A DNA stretch of 64,000 bases, taken from positions 2,176,501-2,240,500 of the forward strand of contig NZ_CP072842.1 in assembly GCF_017948305.1 (NCBI RefSeq), given 5' to 3'. Source of the DNA: Faecalibacter bovis. Lineage in GTDB: Bacteria; Bacteroidota; Bacteroidia; Flavobacteriales; Weeksellaceae. Position 1 is the stretch's first letter. Each line of letters begins with the position of its first letter. Positions 24,264-33,575 of this stretch are shown piece after piece. The notes under the pieces are model-generated. The model made no database searches. It saw only the letters and a program-made list of their open reading frames with translations, and was not told the DNA's origin. Made by a program: the position numbers and the translations under genes.

Positions 24264-25250
24264 ATGAAATTCAGAACAACTTTTCAGCTTCCACAATCTA
24301 CTTTTAAGATTAATCATCAGCATAAAATACTGACAATAGGTTCGTGTTTTTCTGATGAAATGGGAAATCGATTAGTTGAACTAAAATTTGATGGATTAAT
24401 TAATCCGTATGGAATAATTTTTAATGCTTATTCCATTCAAAATTTAATTGAAAGAAGTATTCAAAAAAGATATTTTACAATAGATGATGTACATCAAAAT
24501 GGAGAACAATTTTTCTGTTTTGATGTACATTCTTCATTTAATGCACTTTCAAGTGAAGAAATTTTACTAAATCTAAATTCAACTGTAGATCGTGTTCATA
24601 ATCAAATTCATAATTGTGATGTTTTTATGATAACACTTGGAACTTCTTGGGTTTATGAAAGAAATGATACATCAGAAATTGTTGCGAATTGCCATAAAAT
24701 TGATGCGAAACAATTCAAAAAAGTTTTACTTACCACAGAAGAAAATTTTAAATCTTTAGATTTAATCGCTTTCCAAGTCACGAAAATTAATCCAAACATT
24801 AAAATTATTACGACGGTTAGTCCTGTTCGTCATATAAAAGATGGAATGGTTGAAAACAATGTAAGTAAAGCCAGATTAATAGACGCATTGTATCAATTGG
24901 ATTTAAAATACGAGCAAGTTGAATATTTTCCTTCTTATGAGTTGGTTTTGGATGATTTAAGAGATTATCGTTTTTACAAAGAAGATTTAATTCATCCAAC
25001 AAATCAAGCAATAGAATACATTTGGGAGAAATTCGGTGAAAAATATTTTGATGAATCTACTCAAACTATTATTCAGAAGATTAATAAAATTAAAAATGCT
25101 TTAAATCATCGTCCTTTTTATGAAGAATCAGAAAGTCATCAAAAGTTTTTGTCAAAAACTTTACAGATGATCAATGAATTAGACAAAGGCAATTCAATCG
25201 ATTTTGAGCAAGAAAAACAATATTTAAGTACAAAGATTAAATCATGTTAA
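24264..25250 (+). CDS. GSCFA domain protein
   Basis: A 328-residue protein of the GSCFA family (SGNH/GDSL hydrolase-like), named after the motif seen here as ILTIGSCFSDEMG. An Asn/Gly block (GLINPYGIIFN) and a C-terminal DLIHPTNQAIEYIWEKF give the expected Ser and Asp-x-x-His positions of an SGNH hydrolase. The ATG at 24264, four bases after the previous stop, is preferred to a TTG at 24243 that overlaps the upstream gene. It overlaps tatD by 7 bases. Substrate unknown, possibly an ester on a cell-surface polymer. Confidence 0.88.
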   Translation: MKFRTTFQLPQSTFKINHQHKILTIGSCFSDEMGNRLVELKFDGLINPYGIIFNAYSIQNLIERSIQKRYFTIDDVHQNGEQFFCFDVHSSFNALSSEEILLNLNSTVDRVHNQIHNCDVFMITLGTSWVYERNDTSEIVANCHKIDAKQFKKVLLTTEENFKSLDLIAFQVTKINPNIKIITTVSPVRHIKDGMVENNVSKARLIDALYQLDLKYEQVEYFPSYELVLDDLRDYRFYKEDLIHPTNQAIEYIWEKFGEKYFDESTQTIIQKINKIKNALNHRPFYEESESHQKFLSKTLQMINELDKGNSIDFEQEKQYLSTKIKSC

Positions 25251-26011
25251 TTGATACACATACACACCTTTACTCTGAGCAATTTGCTGACGATATTACA
25301 GAAGTTATTGCTCGTGCGAAAGAAAATGGTGTAAAACGATTTTATTTACCAGCAATAGATCAATCGTACACAGAAAAGATGTTAAATTTAGAAGCACAAT
25401 ATCCAAATGAAATGTTTGCGATGATGGGCTTACATCCATGTTCGGTTCATCCAGATACATTAGAGTCAGAAATGGCTCATGTGCGTGAATGGATTGATAA
25501 AAGAGATTTTAAAGCCATTGGCGAAATCGGGATTGATTTATATTGGGAAAAAGCGTTTTTAAAAGAGCAACAAGATGCTTTTAAAACGCAAATTGAATGG
25601 GCAAAAGAAAAAGATTTGCCAATTGTGATTCACTGTCGTGATGCTTTTAACGAAGTTTTTGAAGTTTTAGAAGATGTGAAAGACGATAAGTTATTTGGTA
25701 TTTTTCACTGTTTCTCTGGAACCAAAGAAGATGCTCAACGCGCGATAGATTTTAATTTAAAATTAGGAATCGGAGGTGTCGTTACTTTCAAAAATGGACA
25801 AATTGATAAATTTTTGAATGATTTTGATATCAAACACATTGTATTAGAAACAGATTCGCCTTATTTAGCACCTATTCCGTACCGTGGAAAACGTAATGAA
25901 TCTAGTTATTTAAAGTACATTTCTGAAAAGTTAGTTGATATTTATCAATTGACACCGAATGAAATCGCAGAAATTACAACAAAAAATGCATTAGATATAT
26001 TCGAACGTTAG
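25244..26011 (+). CDS. tatD: TatD family metal-dependent DNase
   Basis: A 255-residue TIM-barrel hydrolase. Metal ligands are in [11 protein letters not shown] (His-x-His near the N-terminus), [24 protein letters not shown] and [10 protein letters not shown]. TatD proteins are 3'-5' exonucleases acting on DNA or RNA, and some act as D-aminoacyl-tRNA-related deacylases by annotation. The gene overlaps the GSCFA gene (start ATG at 25244), so the three genes from 23288 are one operon. Confidence 0.93.
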   Translation: MLIDTHTHLYSEQFADDITEVIARAKENGVKRFYLPAIDQSYTEKMLNLEAQYPNEMFAMMGLHPCSVHPDTLESEMAHVREWIDKRDFKAIGEIGIDLYWEKAFLKEQQDAFKTQIEWAKEKDLPIVIHCRDAFNEVFEVLEDVKDDKLFGIFHCFSGTKEDAQRAIDFNLKLGIGGVVTFKNGQIDKFLNDFDIKHIVLETDSPYLAPIPYRGKRNESSYLKYISEKLVDIYQLTPNEIAEITTKNALDIFER

Positions 26012-26031
26012 TAGAATAGTAAGAGATAAAT

Positions 26032-26039
26032 TATATTTG
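26032..26039 (+). promoter_or_regulatory. Promoter -7 box for pyrH-frr
   Basis: TATATTTG, exact consensus. It covers a TTG at 26037 that is in frame with pyrH; a start there would lie in the promoter, which supports the ATG at 26061 instead. Confidence 0.75.
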
Positions 26040-26060
26040 CAAAAGAAAACCTTTGAAATA

Positions 26061-26771
26061 ATGAAATACAAAAGAGTACTACTTAAATTAAGTGGAGAGG
26101 CACTAATGGGAGATTTACAATACGGAATCGACCCAAATATGTTAAAACAATACGCGGATCAAATCAAAGAAGTTATTGATTTAGGATGTGAAGTGGCAAT
26201 CGTAATTGGTGGTGGTAATATTTTCAGAGGTGTACAAGGTGTTGCATCGGGTATGGATCGCGTTCAAGGTGATTATATGGGAATGTTAGCAACTGTAATT
26301 AACAGTATGGCATTACAAGGTGCTTTGGAAGACGCTGGTTTAATTACACGTTTACAAACTGCAATTCGTATGGAGCAAATTGCTGAACCATTTATCAAAC
26401 GTAAAGCAACTCGTCATTTAGAAAAAGGTCGTGTTGTAATTTTTGGTGCTGGTACAGGTAATCCATACTTTACAACAGATACAGCGGCTGTTTTACGTGC
26501 AATTGAAATTAATGCAGATGTTATTTTAAAAGGTACTCGTGTAGATGGTATTTACACTGCAGATCCAGAAAAAGATGCTACTGCAGAGAAATTTAATACA
26601 ATAACTTATCAAGAAGTTTACGATAAAAATTTAAAAGTAATGGACATGACTGCCTTTACTTTAAGTGAAGAAAATAATTTACCTATCATTGTGTTTGATA
26701 TGAATACTAAAGGTAACTTAAAAGCATTAATCGAAGAAGGGAACGTTGGTACTCTTGTAACAAATAATTAA
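26061..26771 (+). CDS. pyrH: Uridylate kinase
   Basis: A 236-residue hexameric UMP kinase of the amino-acid kinase fold, converting UMP and ATP to UDP. N-terminal [15 protein letters not shown], the glycine loop [11 protein letters not shown], the UMP-binding [18 protein letters not shown] and [16 protein letters not shown] are all present. The ATG at 26061 was chosen because the open frame upstream overlaps the promoter. frr follows after 7 bp, the usual pyrH-frr pair. Confidence 0.97.
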   Translation: MKYKRVLLKLSGEALMGDLQYGIDPNMLKQYADQIKEVIDLGCEVAIVIGGGNIFRGVQGVASGMDRVQGDYMGMLATVINSMALQGALEDAGLITRLQTAIRMEQIAEPFIKRKATRHLEKGRVVIFGAGTGNPYFTTDTAAVLRAIEINADVILKGTRVDGIYTADPEKDATAEKFNTITYQEVYDKNLKVMDMTAFTLSEENNLPIIVFDMNTKGNLKALIEEGNVGTLVTNN

Positions 26772-26778
26772 ATCCAAA

Positions 26779-27333
26779 ATGGAAGAGTTAGATCTAATTT
26801 TAGAAACTGCAAAAGAGCAAATGCAAGGAACTGTGGAACATTTAGGTGTTGCATTTGATAAATTAAGAGCTGGTAAAGCTACGCCTGCTATGTTAAGTTC
26901 TGTTCGTGTTGATTACTATGGAAGTTTAACTCCGTTAAGCCAAGTAGCTAATGTAACAACTCCAGACGCGATGACTTTAAGCATCCAACCATGGGAAAGA
27001 AACTTAATTAACGAGATTGAAAAAGCGATTATTAACGGTAATTTAGGTTTCGCACCTTCAAACAATGGAGATTCTATTATTATTAGTATTCCTCCAGTAA
27101 CTGAAGAGCGTCGTAAAGAGTTAGTTAAAATGGCAAAAGCGGATATGGAAAATGCAAAAGTTTCTATTCGTAATGCACGTCAAGATGCTAATAAAGCTTT
27201 AAAAGCTTTAAAAGATGTTGGTGAAGATTTAGTTAAAGATTATGAAACTCGTGTTCAAGGTTTAACTGATAAATTCTCTAAGAAATTAGAAGAAGAATTA
27301 GCTAAAAAAGAAGCTGAAATCATGAAAGTATAA
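26779..27333 (+). CDS. frr: Ribosome recycling factor
   Basis: A 184-residue RRF that, with EF-G, splits post-termination ribosomes. The typical three-helix bundle sequence is visible: FDKLRAGKATPAMLSSVRVDYYG, LTPLSQVANVTTPDAMTL, and PPVTEERRKELVKMAKADME. Full length. It is cotranscribed with pyrH and ends at a terminator. Confidence 0.98.
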   Translation: MEELDLILETAKEQMQGTVEHLGVAFDKLRAGKATPAMLSSVRVDYYGSLTPLSQVANVTTPDAMTLSIQPWERNLINEIEKAIINGNLGFAPSNNGDSIIISIPPVTEERRKELVKMAKADMENAKVSIRNARQDANKALKALKDVGEDLVKDYETRVQGLTDKFSKKLEEELAKKEAEIMKV

Positions 27334-27361
27334 TACTTTCAAAATTTCTTAAATAAAATTT

Positions 27362-27390
27362 AAAGCAGCGTTAAAATCGCTGCTTTTTTC
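27362..27390 (+). terminator. Intrinsic terminator of pyrH-frr
   Basis: Stem AAAGCAGCG / CGCTGCTTT (9 bp, loop TTAAAAT) with T run. Confidence 0.9.
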
Positions 27391-27416
27391 GTTAAATTGC
27401 GGTTCAATTTTATAAT

Positions 27417-29831
27417 ATGAGAAAACTTTACAGTTTTTTATTCTTACTGCTATCCATCTACCTTACAGCACAAAAAAAAGTTCGTGTTTATGACTCGCGT
27501 GATGAGTTCAGAATCTCTAATGCAAAAATTTCTGATAAAGATTTTAAAACTATCGGATATACAAATGATGTAGGAGAATTAGAATTGAACGATTCAATAA
27601 AAGAGTTTAATGTTGAAAGTGAGGGTTTTTCAACTCAAAATTTAAAGGTTGATAATCAGAAATTAATTGAAGTTTTTTTAGAACAAAGCACAATTAGTTT
27701 ATCGGCTGCAGAATTTTTTTCAAATGATTCGATTGCGAGAAATTATGTAAAAAAAGTAATTCGTCATCAATCTAAAAATTCATTGAAAAAAGCTGATTCG
27801 TATTTTTTTCAATCCTATACCAAATTTTGGAGTACAGTAGAGCAGGATTCTTTACGTTTAATTTTAAACCCGAAGGATAAAAAAGATTCTTCTATTAATA
27901 ATTGGCGTAAATTTTTGAATGAAAGTCATATTTTTCTAAGCGAACGAGCGATGGATCATAAATATTCGCGTCGATTTGGAACAAAAAATATCATCAAATC
28001 TTCTCGAATTTCAGGTCTTAAAACTCCAATTTATGAATTGGATGCAATGCAACCTGTTTTAATCAATTTAGATCAATCAAAATTTGATTTCTTTTTCCGT
28101 GGAATCGAAAATCCAATATCTTCAGATGGTTTAAATTATTATCGTTATAAAATCATCGAAGAATTCCAATTAAATGGTCGTACAACTACAATCGTTGGTT
28201 TTACGCCAAGACAGCTTTTAAATAAACGTCAATTACGAGGGGAATTTTGGATAGATGAAAAAACGAAAGCGTTAGTAAAAATTATTGCTGAAAATACAGA
28301 CGATCAATTTTATGCAGATTTTGATGCGGAATGGCAATTAATAAATAATCATTGGTTTCCGGCTTACCAAATTTATCGTATGGAAAGTGGTTATTTGAAC
28401 ATGGACGGAATTAAAATTGAATCAAATGAAGAAGTTAAAGAAGACGAAAAATTATGGATTTTTCATCAAGTAAATTTCAAAAATATTCAAACTCCAGTTC
28501 AATATAAATCCAACGAATTTGCAGGTTATTCGACTGAAGCAGCTTTTGATACCAACACAATTGAAAAAACTGAAAAAGTTTTAAAAGAATATCGTGGCGA
28601 ATTTTCTGCGAAAGACAATATGACTTACGTTAAAATGGATAGTATTTCTGAGAAATATAATATCGAAGGGAAGATGAAATTGATGCGTATTATCCAAAAA
28701 GGAGGTAAGGTTGATATTGGTAAAGTAGATTTAGATTTAACAAAAGTTTTAAGCTATAATAATTTTGAAGGTTTACGATTAGGAGCTGCGTTAAATACCA
28801 ACGAAAAATTAAGTTCAAATTATTCAATCAACGCTTATACTGCTTATGGTTTTAAAGATGAAACGATCAAGTTTGGATTTGGTGGAGATTATTTTGTAAA
28901 TAAAGCTTATTCAGGTAGAATTTTCGGAAACTATATGCAAGATGTAAATGCATCTGGTCATATTCCGATGTTATTACAAAGTAATTTTACTCGATTTGTA
29001 AACGGAACTTTAAAAAATTTATACAACGATCAATATTATTCATACAAAAAATATAGTGCGGGATACGAACAAGATATTTTTAGAAATGTAACATTTAATG
29101 TTTCGATGAATTATGAGAAACAAAAGAATGAATTCGTTTATCAATACGAAAACAATAATGGTTGGTTAGATTTTTATTCCACACAAGTTGCAGTTCGTTG
29201 GGCACCAAAAGACGAATATTTGAGAACGCCATATGGTAAAGTAACAGTAAAACAAGGGCAATCAGTTTTCAATATTTTAGCAAATAAATATTGGAAGCTT
29301 GGAAATTCTGATTTCGATGCCATTCGTTTAAATGTAACTTATTCAGATATTTTTGAAACTCGATTGGGTAAATCTAAACTAAATGTATCTACAGGAGCAG
29401 TTTTCGGAGAAATGGCTTTAATGAATCTTTTTGAAGGAATGGGAAATGCTAAAAATAAACCTGTTTTTCAAAATTTTGGAGTTGCAACAGCGAATAATTT
29501 TGAAACAATGTTACCTGGCGAGTTTTACTCAGATCGATATTTTTCATTTCAAATCAAACATATTTTTGCAGGCGTTCGTATCGGACAAAATGTAATTTTA
29601 CCTCAGTTTGTTTATCGTGGAATTTTAGGTACAATGAGCCACAAACAAAATCATAATCTATTTGATTTTAAAACCCCAAATCATTATTTCCACGAAACTG
29701 GATTAGAAGTAAATAATATATTTTTAAGAAATTTTGGTTTAGGAGTTTATTATAGGTTAGGTGCATATTCTCATTCAAAATTTGAAGATAATTTACACGT
29801 GAAACTAACTTTTAATTTGAATTTGTTTTAA
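27417..29831 (+). CDS. DUF5686 family outer-membrane protein with carboxypeptidase-like N-domain
   Basis: An 804-residue protein with a signal peptide ending YLTAQ, a carboxypeptidase-regulatory-like beta domain (about 20-95, RVYDSRDEFRISNAKISDKDF), a central DUF5686 region (FFQSYTKFWSTVEQDSLR, ELDAMQPVLINLDQ) and a C-terminal beta barrel in which amphipathic strands alternate to the last residues LTFNLNLF, ending in Phe as outer-membrane proteins do. The family is widespread in Bacteroidota; function is not established. It has no SusD-like partner here and is monocistronic between two terminators. Confidence 0.88.
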   Translation: MRKLYSFLFLLLSIYLTAQKKVRVYDSRDEFRISNAKISDKDFKTIGYTNDVGELELNDSIKEFNVESEGFSTQNLKVDNQKLIEVFLEQSTISLSAAEFFSNDSIARNYVKKVIRHQSKNSLKKADSYFFQSYTKFWSTVEQDSLRLILNPKDKKDSSINNWRKFLNESHIFLSERAMDHKYSRRFGTKNIIKSSRISGLKTPIYELDAMQPVLINLDQSKFDFFFRGIENPISSDGLNYYRYKIIEEFQLNGRTTTIVGFTPRQLLNKRQLRGEFWIDEKTKALVKIIAENTDDQFYADFDAEWQLINNHWFPAYQIYRMESGYLNMDGIKIESNEEVKEDEKLWIFHQVNFKNIQTPVQYKSNEFAGYSTEAAFDTNTIEKTEKVLKEYRGEFSAKDNMTYVKMDSISEKYNIEGKMKLMRIIQKGGKVDIGKVDLDLTKVLSYNNFEGLRLGAALNTNEKLSSNYSINAYTAYGFKDETIKFGFGGDYFVNKAYSGRIFGNYMQDVNASGHIPMLLQSNFTRFVNGTLKNLYNDQYYSYKKYSAGYEQDIFRNVTFNVSMNYEKQKNEFVYQYENNNGWLDFYSTQVAVRWAPKDEYLRTPYGKVTVKQGQSVFNILANKYWKLGNSDFDAIRLNVTYSDIFETRLGKSKLNVSTGAVFGEMALMNLFEGMGNAKNKPVFQNFGVATANNFETMLPGEFYSDRYFSFQIKHIFAGVRIGQNVILPQFVYRGILGTMSHKQNHNLFDFKTPNHYFHETGLEVNNIFLRNFGLGVYYRLGAYSHSKFEDNLHVKLTFNLNLF

Positions 29832-29857
29832 ACACATAAAATATTAAACATTTATAA

Positions 29858-29900
29858 AAAATCCGTTAAGAAAGTTTAAATTCTTAACGGATTTTATTTT
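29858..29900 (+). terminator. Intrinsic terminator
   Basis: Perfect 15-bp stem AAAATCCGTTAAGAA / TTCTTAACGGATTTT, 8-nt loop. Confidence 0.9.
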
Positions 29901-29957
29901 TATTGAAACTTTTTCGCAAAAATTATGCCTTTAGTTTTTCTAAGATAGAAATATAAC

Positions 29958-29965
29958 TAAATTTG
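29958..29965 (+). promoter_or_regulatory. Promoter -7 box for asnS
   Basis: TAAATTTG, consensus, 22 bp before the ATG at 29988, implying a leader of only about 15 nt. Confidence 0.65.
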
Positions 29966-29987
29966 TAAGTATAAATTTAATAATAAT

Positions 29988-31436
29988 ATGCAATCGTACG
30001 GAATTAAAGCCTTATTAGAAAAAGGTAAAGATTTGTTACAACAAGAAGTAGTTGTTAATGGATGGGTTAGATCATTTAGAAGTAATCGCTTTGTGGCGTT
30101 AAATGACGGATCTACAATTAATAATGTACAAGTTGTAGTAGATTTCGAAAATTTTGACGAATCAATCATAAAACAAATTTCTACAGCTGCATCTTTATCT
30201 GTTATAGGTGTAGTTGTTGAAAGTGAAGGTGCTGGTCAAGAAATTGAAATTATTGCTAAAGAGATTAAGGTTTTAGGTGTTGCTCCTTCAGATGAAGTTC
30301 AAGGAACAATTTTACAACCAAAACAACACTCTTTAGAAACTTTAAGAGAACAAGCACATTTACGTTTTCGTACGAATTTATTCGGAGCTATTTTCCGTGT
30401 ACGTAACTCGTTAATGTTTGCAATACACAAGTATTTCAACGAAAATGGATTTGTTTACGTAAATACTCCTATTATCACAGGTTCTGATGCAGAAGGTGCT
30501 GGAGAAATGTTCCACGTAACAAATTTAGACGTTAATAATTTACCTCGTACAGAAGACGGAGCAGTTGATTATACACAAGATTTCTTTGGTAAATCAACGA
30601 ACTTAACTGTGTCTGGACAATTAGAAGGGGAAACTGCTGCAATGGGATTAGGTAAAGTTTATACTTTTGGACCAACTTTCCGTGCAGAAAACTCTAATAC
30701 GTCTCGTCACTTAGCTGAATTCTGGATGATTGAACCAGAAATTGCATTTTTTGACTTAGATCAAAACATGGATTTAGCAGAAGATTTCATGAAATATGTG
30801 ATTTCTTATGCAATGGAAAATTGTAAAGATGATTTAGCTTTCTTAGCGCAACGTTACGATAAAGAGCAACAAGGTAAACCAGCTGCAGAACGTTCAGAAT
30901 TAGGATTAATTGAGCGTTTAGAATATGTTTTAAACAACCAATTCGTTCGTTTATCATATACTGAGGCTGTTGAGATTTTAAAAGAATCTAAACCAAACAA
31001 AAAAGGAAAATTCAAATATCCAATTGAAGGTTGGGGAGCTGATTTACAATCAGAACACGAGCGTTATTTAGTTGAAAAACACTTCAAAACTCCAGTAATT
31101 TTATTTGATTATCCAGCAGAAATTAAAGCATTCTACATGCGTATGAACGAAGATGGAAAAACAGTTCGTGCAATGGATGTTTTATTCCCAGGAATCGGTG
31201 AAATTATCGGTGGTTCTCAACGTGAAGAGCGTTTAGAAGTTTTAGACGAAAAAATGAAAAAATTCGGTATTGATCCAGAAGAATTATGGTGGTACCGCGA
31301 CACGCGTCGTTTCGGAACTGTTCCACATTCAGGTTTCGGTTTAGGATTAGAGCGTTTAGTTTTATTCGTAACAGGTATGGGTAACATTCGTGACGTTATT
31401 CCTTTCCCAAGAACTCCAAATAATGCAGAATTCTAA
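29988..31436 (+). CDS. asnS: Asparaginyl-tRNA synthetase
   Basis: A 482-residue class IIb synthetase. An OB-fold anticodon-binding domain (about 17-110, [21 protein letters not shown]) precedes the catalytic core with motif 2 ([25 protein letters not shown]) and motif 3 ([21 protein letters not shown]). The [13 protein letters not shown] segment and absence of Asp-specific signatures support Asn over Asp specificity. Having AsnS means Asn-tRNA is made directly. Monocistronic, followed by a long-loop terminator. Confidence 0.97.
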   Translation: MQSYGIKALLEKGKDLLQQEVVVNGWVRSFRSNRFVALNDGSTINNVQVVVDFENFDESIIKQISTAASLSVIGVVVESEGAGQEIEIIAKEIKVLGVAPSDEVQGTILQPKQHSLETLREQAHLRFRTNLFGAIFRVRNSLMFAIHKYFNENGFVYVNTPIITGSDAEGAGEMFHVTNLDVNNLPRTEDGAVDYTQDFFGKSTNLTVSGQLEGETAAMGLGKVYTFGPTFRAENSNTSRHLAEFWMIEPEIAFFDLDQNMDLAEDFMKYVISYAMENCKDDLAFLAQRYDKEQQGKPAAERSELGLIERLEYVLNNQFVRLSYTEAVEILKESKPNKKGKFKYPIEGWGADLQSEHERYLVEKHFKTPVILFDYPAEIKAFYMRMNEDGKTVRAMDVLFPGIGEIIGGSQREERLEVLDEKMKKFGIDPEELWWYRDTRRFGTVPHSGFGLGLERLVLFVTGMGNIRDVIPFPRTPNNAEF

Positions 31437-31460
31437 TTAATAGAATTTAAAATATAAAGT

Positions 31461-31510
31461 TGGGTTTAATCAAATTTTATTATATTAGAATAGTGATTAA
31501 ACCCATTTTT
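31461..31510 (+). terminator. Terminator of asnS
   Basis: Perfect 12-bp stem TGGGTTTAATCA / TGATTAAACCCA with a 21-nt AT-rich loop and T run. It lies 18 bp before the rpoN start. Confidence 0.8.
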
Positions 31511-31527
31511 TAACTTATTTCATTTTT

Positions 31528-33000
31528 ATGTTAAAGCAGGAATTAAATTTAAAATTACAACAGAAATTATCGCCTCAGCAAATTCAATTAATGAAGTTAG
31601 TCCAACTTCCTACGGTTGCATTTGAACAACGCGTACAAGAAGAGTTGGAGGAAAATCCTGCATTAGATGACCAATCTTCAGAATATGATGATGAATATTC
31701 AAATGAACAAGATGACTGGGAAAATGATGGTGATGATTATGGCGACGATCAAGTAATTGATACGAGTGATATTAATATTGACGAATATTTAAGTGATGAT
31801 GATGTTCCGAATTATAAAACATACACCAATAATTATAGCGATGATGATGAGGAAAAATCAATTCCTTATGCGCAAGGTATAAGTTTTATAGAGTTTTTAT
31901 CAAGCCAAGTTTCTACGTATCGTTTAACAGAACAACAATTTAAAATAGCTGAATTTATCTTAGGTAACATCGATGATGATGGTTATGTTCGTCGTGAATT
32001 AAAATCTTTAGTAGATGATTTAGCATTTACGCAAAATATTTTCGTGTCTTATGAAGAGGTCGAAAATATTTTGGTTAATTACATTCAAAAGCTTGATCCG
32101 GTTGGTGTCGGAGCTCGTAATTTGCAAGAATGTCTTTTAATTCAATTAGAAAATAAAAATCAAACTCCAGCTGTAGAATTAGCAGAAAAATTAATTTTTG
32201 AATCTTTTGATGCTTTTACTAAGAAACATTATTCTAAATTGTTAGCGAAGTATGATGTGGACGAAGAAGAATTACGTGAAGCAATTTCTGAAATTGAGAG
32301 ATTAAATCCAAAACCAGGTAAATCATTCTCTTCAAGTGGAAAAATTGTAGAACAAATTACGCCAGATTTTACCATTAATATTAATGACGGTGAATTGGAA
32401 TTATCCTTAAATGGTCGTAACGTACCTGAACTTCGTGTTTCGAATACATTTGCTGAAATGTTGGATACTTACAAAAAAACTGAACATAAATCAGCACAGC
32501 AAAAAGAAGCTGTAATTTTTGTAAAGCAAAAGTTAGATTCTGCAAAATGGTTTATTGATGCAGTGCAACAACGTCGTAATACATTAATGTACACGATGGA
32601 AGCTATTATGAAATTCCAGAAAGAATATTTCCTTACGGGTGATGAAACGAAAATTAAACCAATGATTCTGAAAGATATTTCGGATCGAATTGGAATGGAT
32701 ATTTCAACAGTTTCTCGTGTGGCAAACTCTAAATATGTAGCGACGCCTTATGGAACGTTTTTAATTAAAGATCTATTTTCAGAATCATTAACAAATGAGG
32801 AAGGAGAGGAAGTTTCAACGCGCGAAATTAAGAGAATTCTTCAAGATGTGATTCAAGACGAAGATAAACGTAAGCCTTTAACAGATGAGAAATTAACTGA
32901 AATTTTAAAAGAAAAAGGTTATCCAATAGCTCGTCGAACTATTGCTAAATACCGCGAACAGCTAAACATTCCGGTTGCAAGATTAAGAAAAGAAATTTAA
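31528..33000 (+). CDS. rpoN: RNA polymerase sigma-54 factor RpoN
   Basis: A 490-residue sigma-54. Region I is the Gln-rich activator-contact segment (LKLQQKLSPQQIQLMKLVQLP), region II is a very acidic stretch (about residues 45-115, rich in D and E), the core-binding region follows, and the HTH (SDRIGMDISTVSRVANSKYVATP) and RpoN box (ARRTIAKYREQL, near 470-481) are intact. It directs transcription from -24/-12 promoters with AAA+ activators; no activator gene is in the window. The start is 18 bp after the asnS terminator. Confidence 0.97.
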   Translation: MLKQELNLKLQQKLSPQQIQLMKLVQLPTVAFEQRVQEELEENPALDDQSSEYDDEYSNEQDDWENDGDDYGDDQVIDTSDINIDEYLSDDDVPNYKTYTNNYSDDDEEKSIPYAQGISFIEFLSSQVSTYRLTEQQFKIAEFILGNIDDDGYVRRELKSLVDDLAFTQNIFVSYEEVENILVNYIQKLDPVGVGARNLQECLLIQLENKNQTPAVELAEKLIFESFDAFTKKHYSKLLAKYDVDEEELREAISEIERLNPKPGKSFSSSGKIVEQITPDFTININDGELELSLNGRNVPELRVSNTFAEMLDTYKKTEHKSAQQKEAVIFVKQKLDSAKWFIDAVQQRRNTLMYTMEAIMKFQKEYFLTGDETKIKPMILKDISDRIGMDISTVSRVANSKYVATPYGTFLIKDLFSESLTNEEGEEVSTREIKRILQDVIQDEDKRKPLTDEKLTEILKEKGYPIARRTIAKYREQLNIPVARLRKEI

Positions 33001-33006
33001 AAATAT

Positions 33007-33037
33007 AAAAGCTATCTAATTTTAGGTAGCTTTTTTT
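33007..33037. terminator. Bidirectional terminator after rpoN
   Basis: Stem AAAAGCTATCTAA / TTAGGTAGCTTTT with one G-T pair, T run; convergent to the GNAT gene. Confidence 0.85.
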
Positions 33038-33049
33038 ATGTCTTATCAT

Positions 33050-33526
33050 TTAAATGTTTAACTGATAATATTTAGATGCAGGATAAATCGTTTGCGAAAC
33101 TAAACGAAAATGATTCTTTTCTAAAACTTTACAAGAAGCAATATTTTCGTTTATAACCCAAGCTTCAATTGTTTTGAAATTTTTAGTTATTAAGTAAGAA
33201 ATTATCCATTTTACAACTTCTGTTGCAAAGCTATTTCCCCAAGAATCTTTTGCGAAAGAATAACCAATAATAGCTTTACTGTAAATGGGTTGATACATAA
33301 TTGTACCAATCAATTGTCCGGAATCCTTTTCAATAATTCCAAATCTAAATTCATATTTAGAAGCTTTTACTTCTTCATCACGTTTCAACATTGCTAAAGT
33401 ATCTTCTAAAGTTTTATGAGGCTTAGATTGTCGGTATTTCATAGCATCTTTATCAGAATAAATTTCAAATAATCGAGTCGCGTCAGAAATATTTAATTCA
33501 CGAAAAATTAATCGTTCAGATTCCAT
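33050..33526 (-). CDS. GNAT family N-acetyltransferase (RimJ/RimL-like)
   Basis: A 158-residue acetyltransferase_3-type GNAT. The N-terminus SERLIFRELNISDATRLFEIYSD is typical of RimJ/RimL relatives; acetyl-CoA binding would use KDSWGNSFATEVVKWI, where the usual R/Q-x-x-G-x-A loop is WGNSFA, and the tail has NENIASCKVLEKNHF. Whether it acetylates a ribosomal protein or a small molecule is unknown. It diverges from the UMF1 transporter gene with 49 bp between starts. Confidence 0.88.
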   Translation of the reverse strand: MESERLIFRELNISDATRLFEIYSDKDAMKYRQSKPHKTLEDTLAMLKRDEEVKASKYEFRFGIIEKDSGQLIGTIMYQPIYSKAIIGYSFAKDSWGNSFATEVVKWIISYLITKNFKTIEAWVINENIASCKVLEKNHFRLVSQTIYPASKYYQLNI

Positions 33527-33534
33527 TTTTATTT

Positions 33535-33542
33535 TACATTTG
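33535..33542 (+). promoter_or_regulatory. Promoter -7 box for the UMF1-type transporter
   Basis: TACATTTG, consensus, 33 bp before the ATG at 33576. Confidence 0.6.
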
Positions 33543-33575
33543 AGATGCTTAATTTAACACAATTATAAAAGCAAA

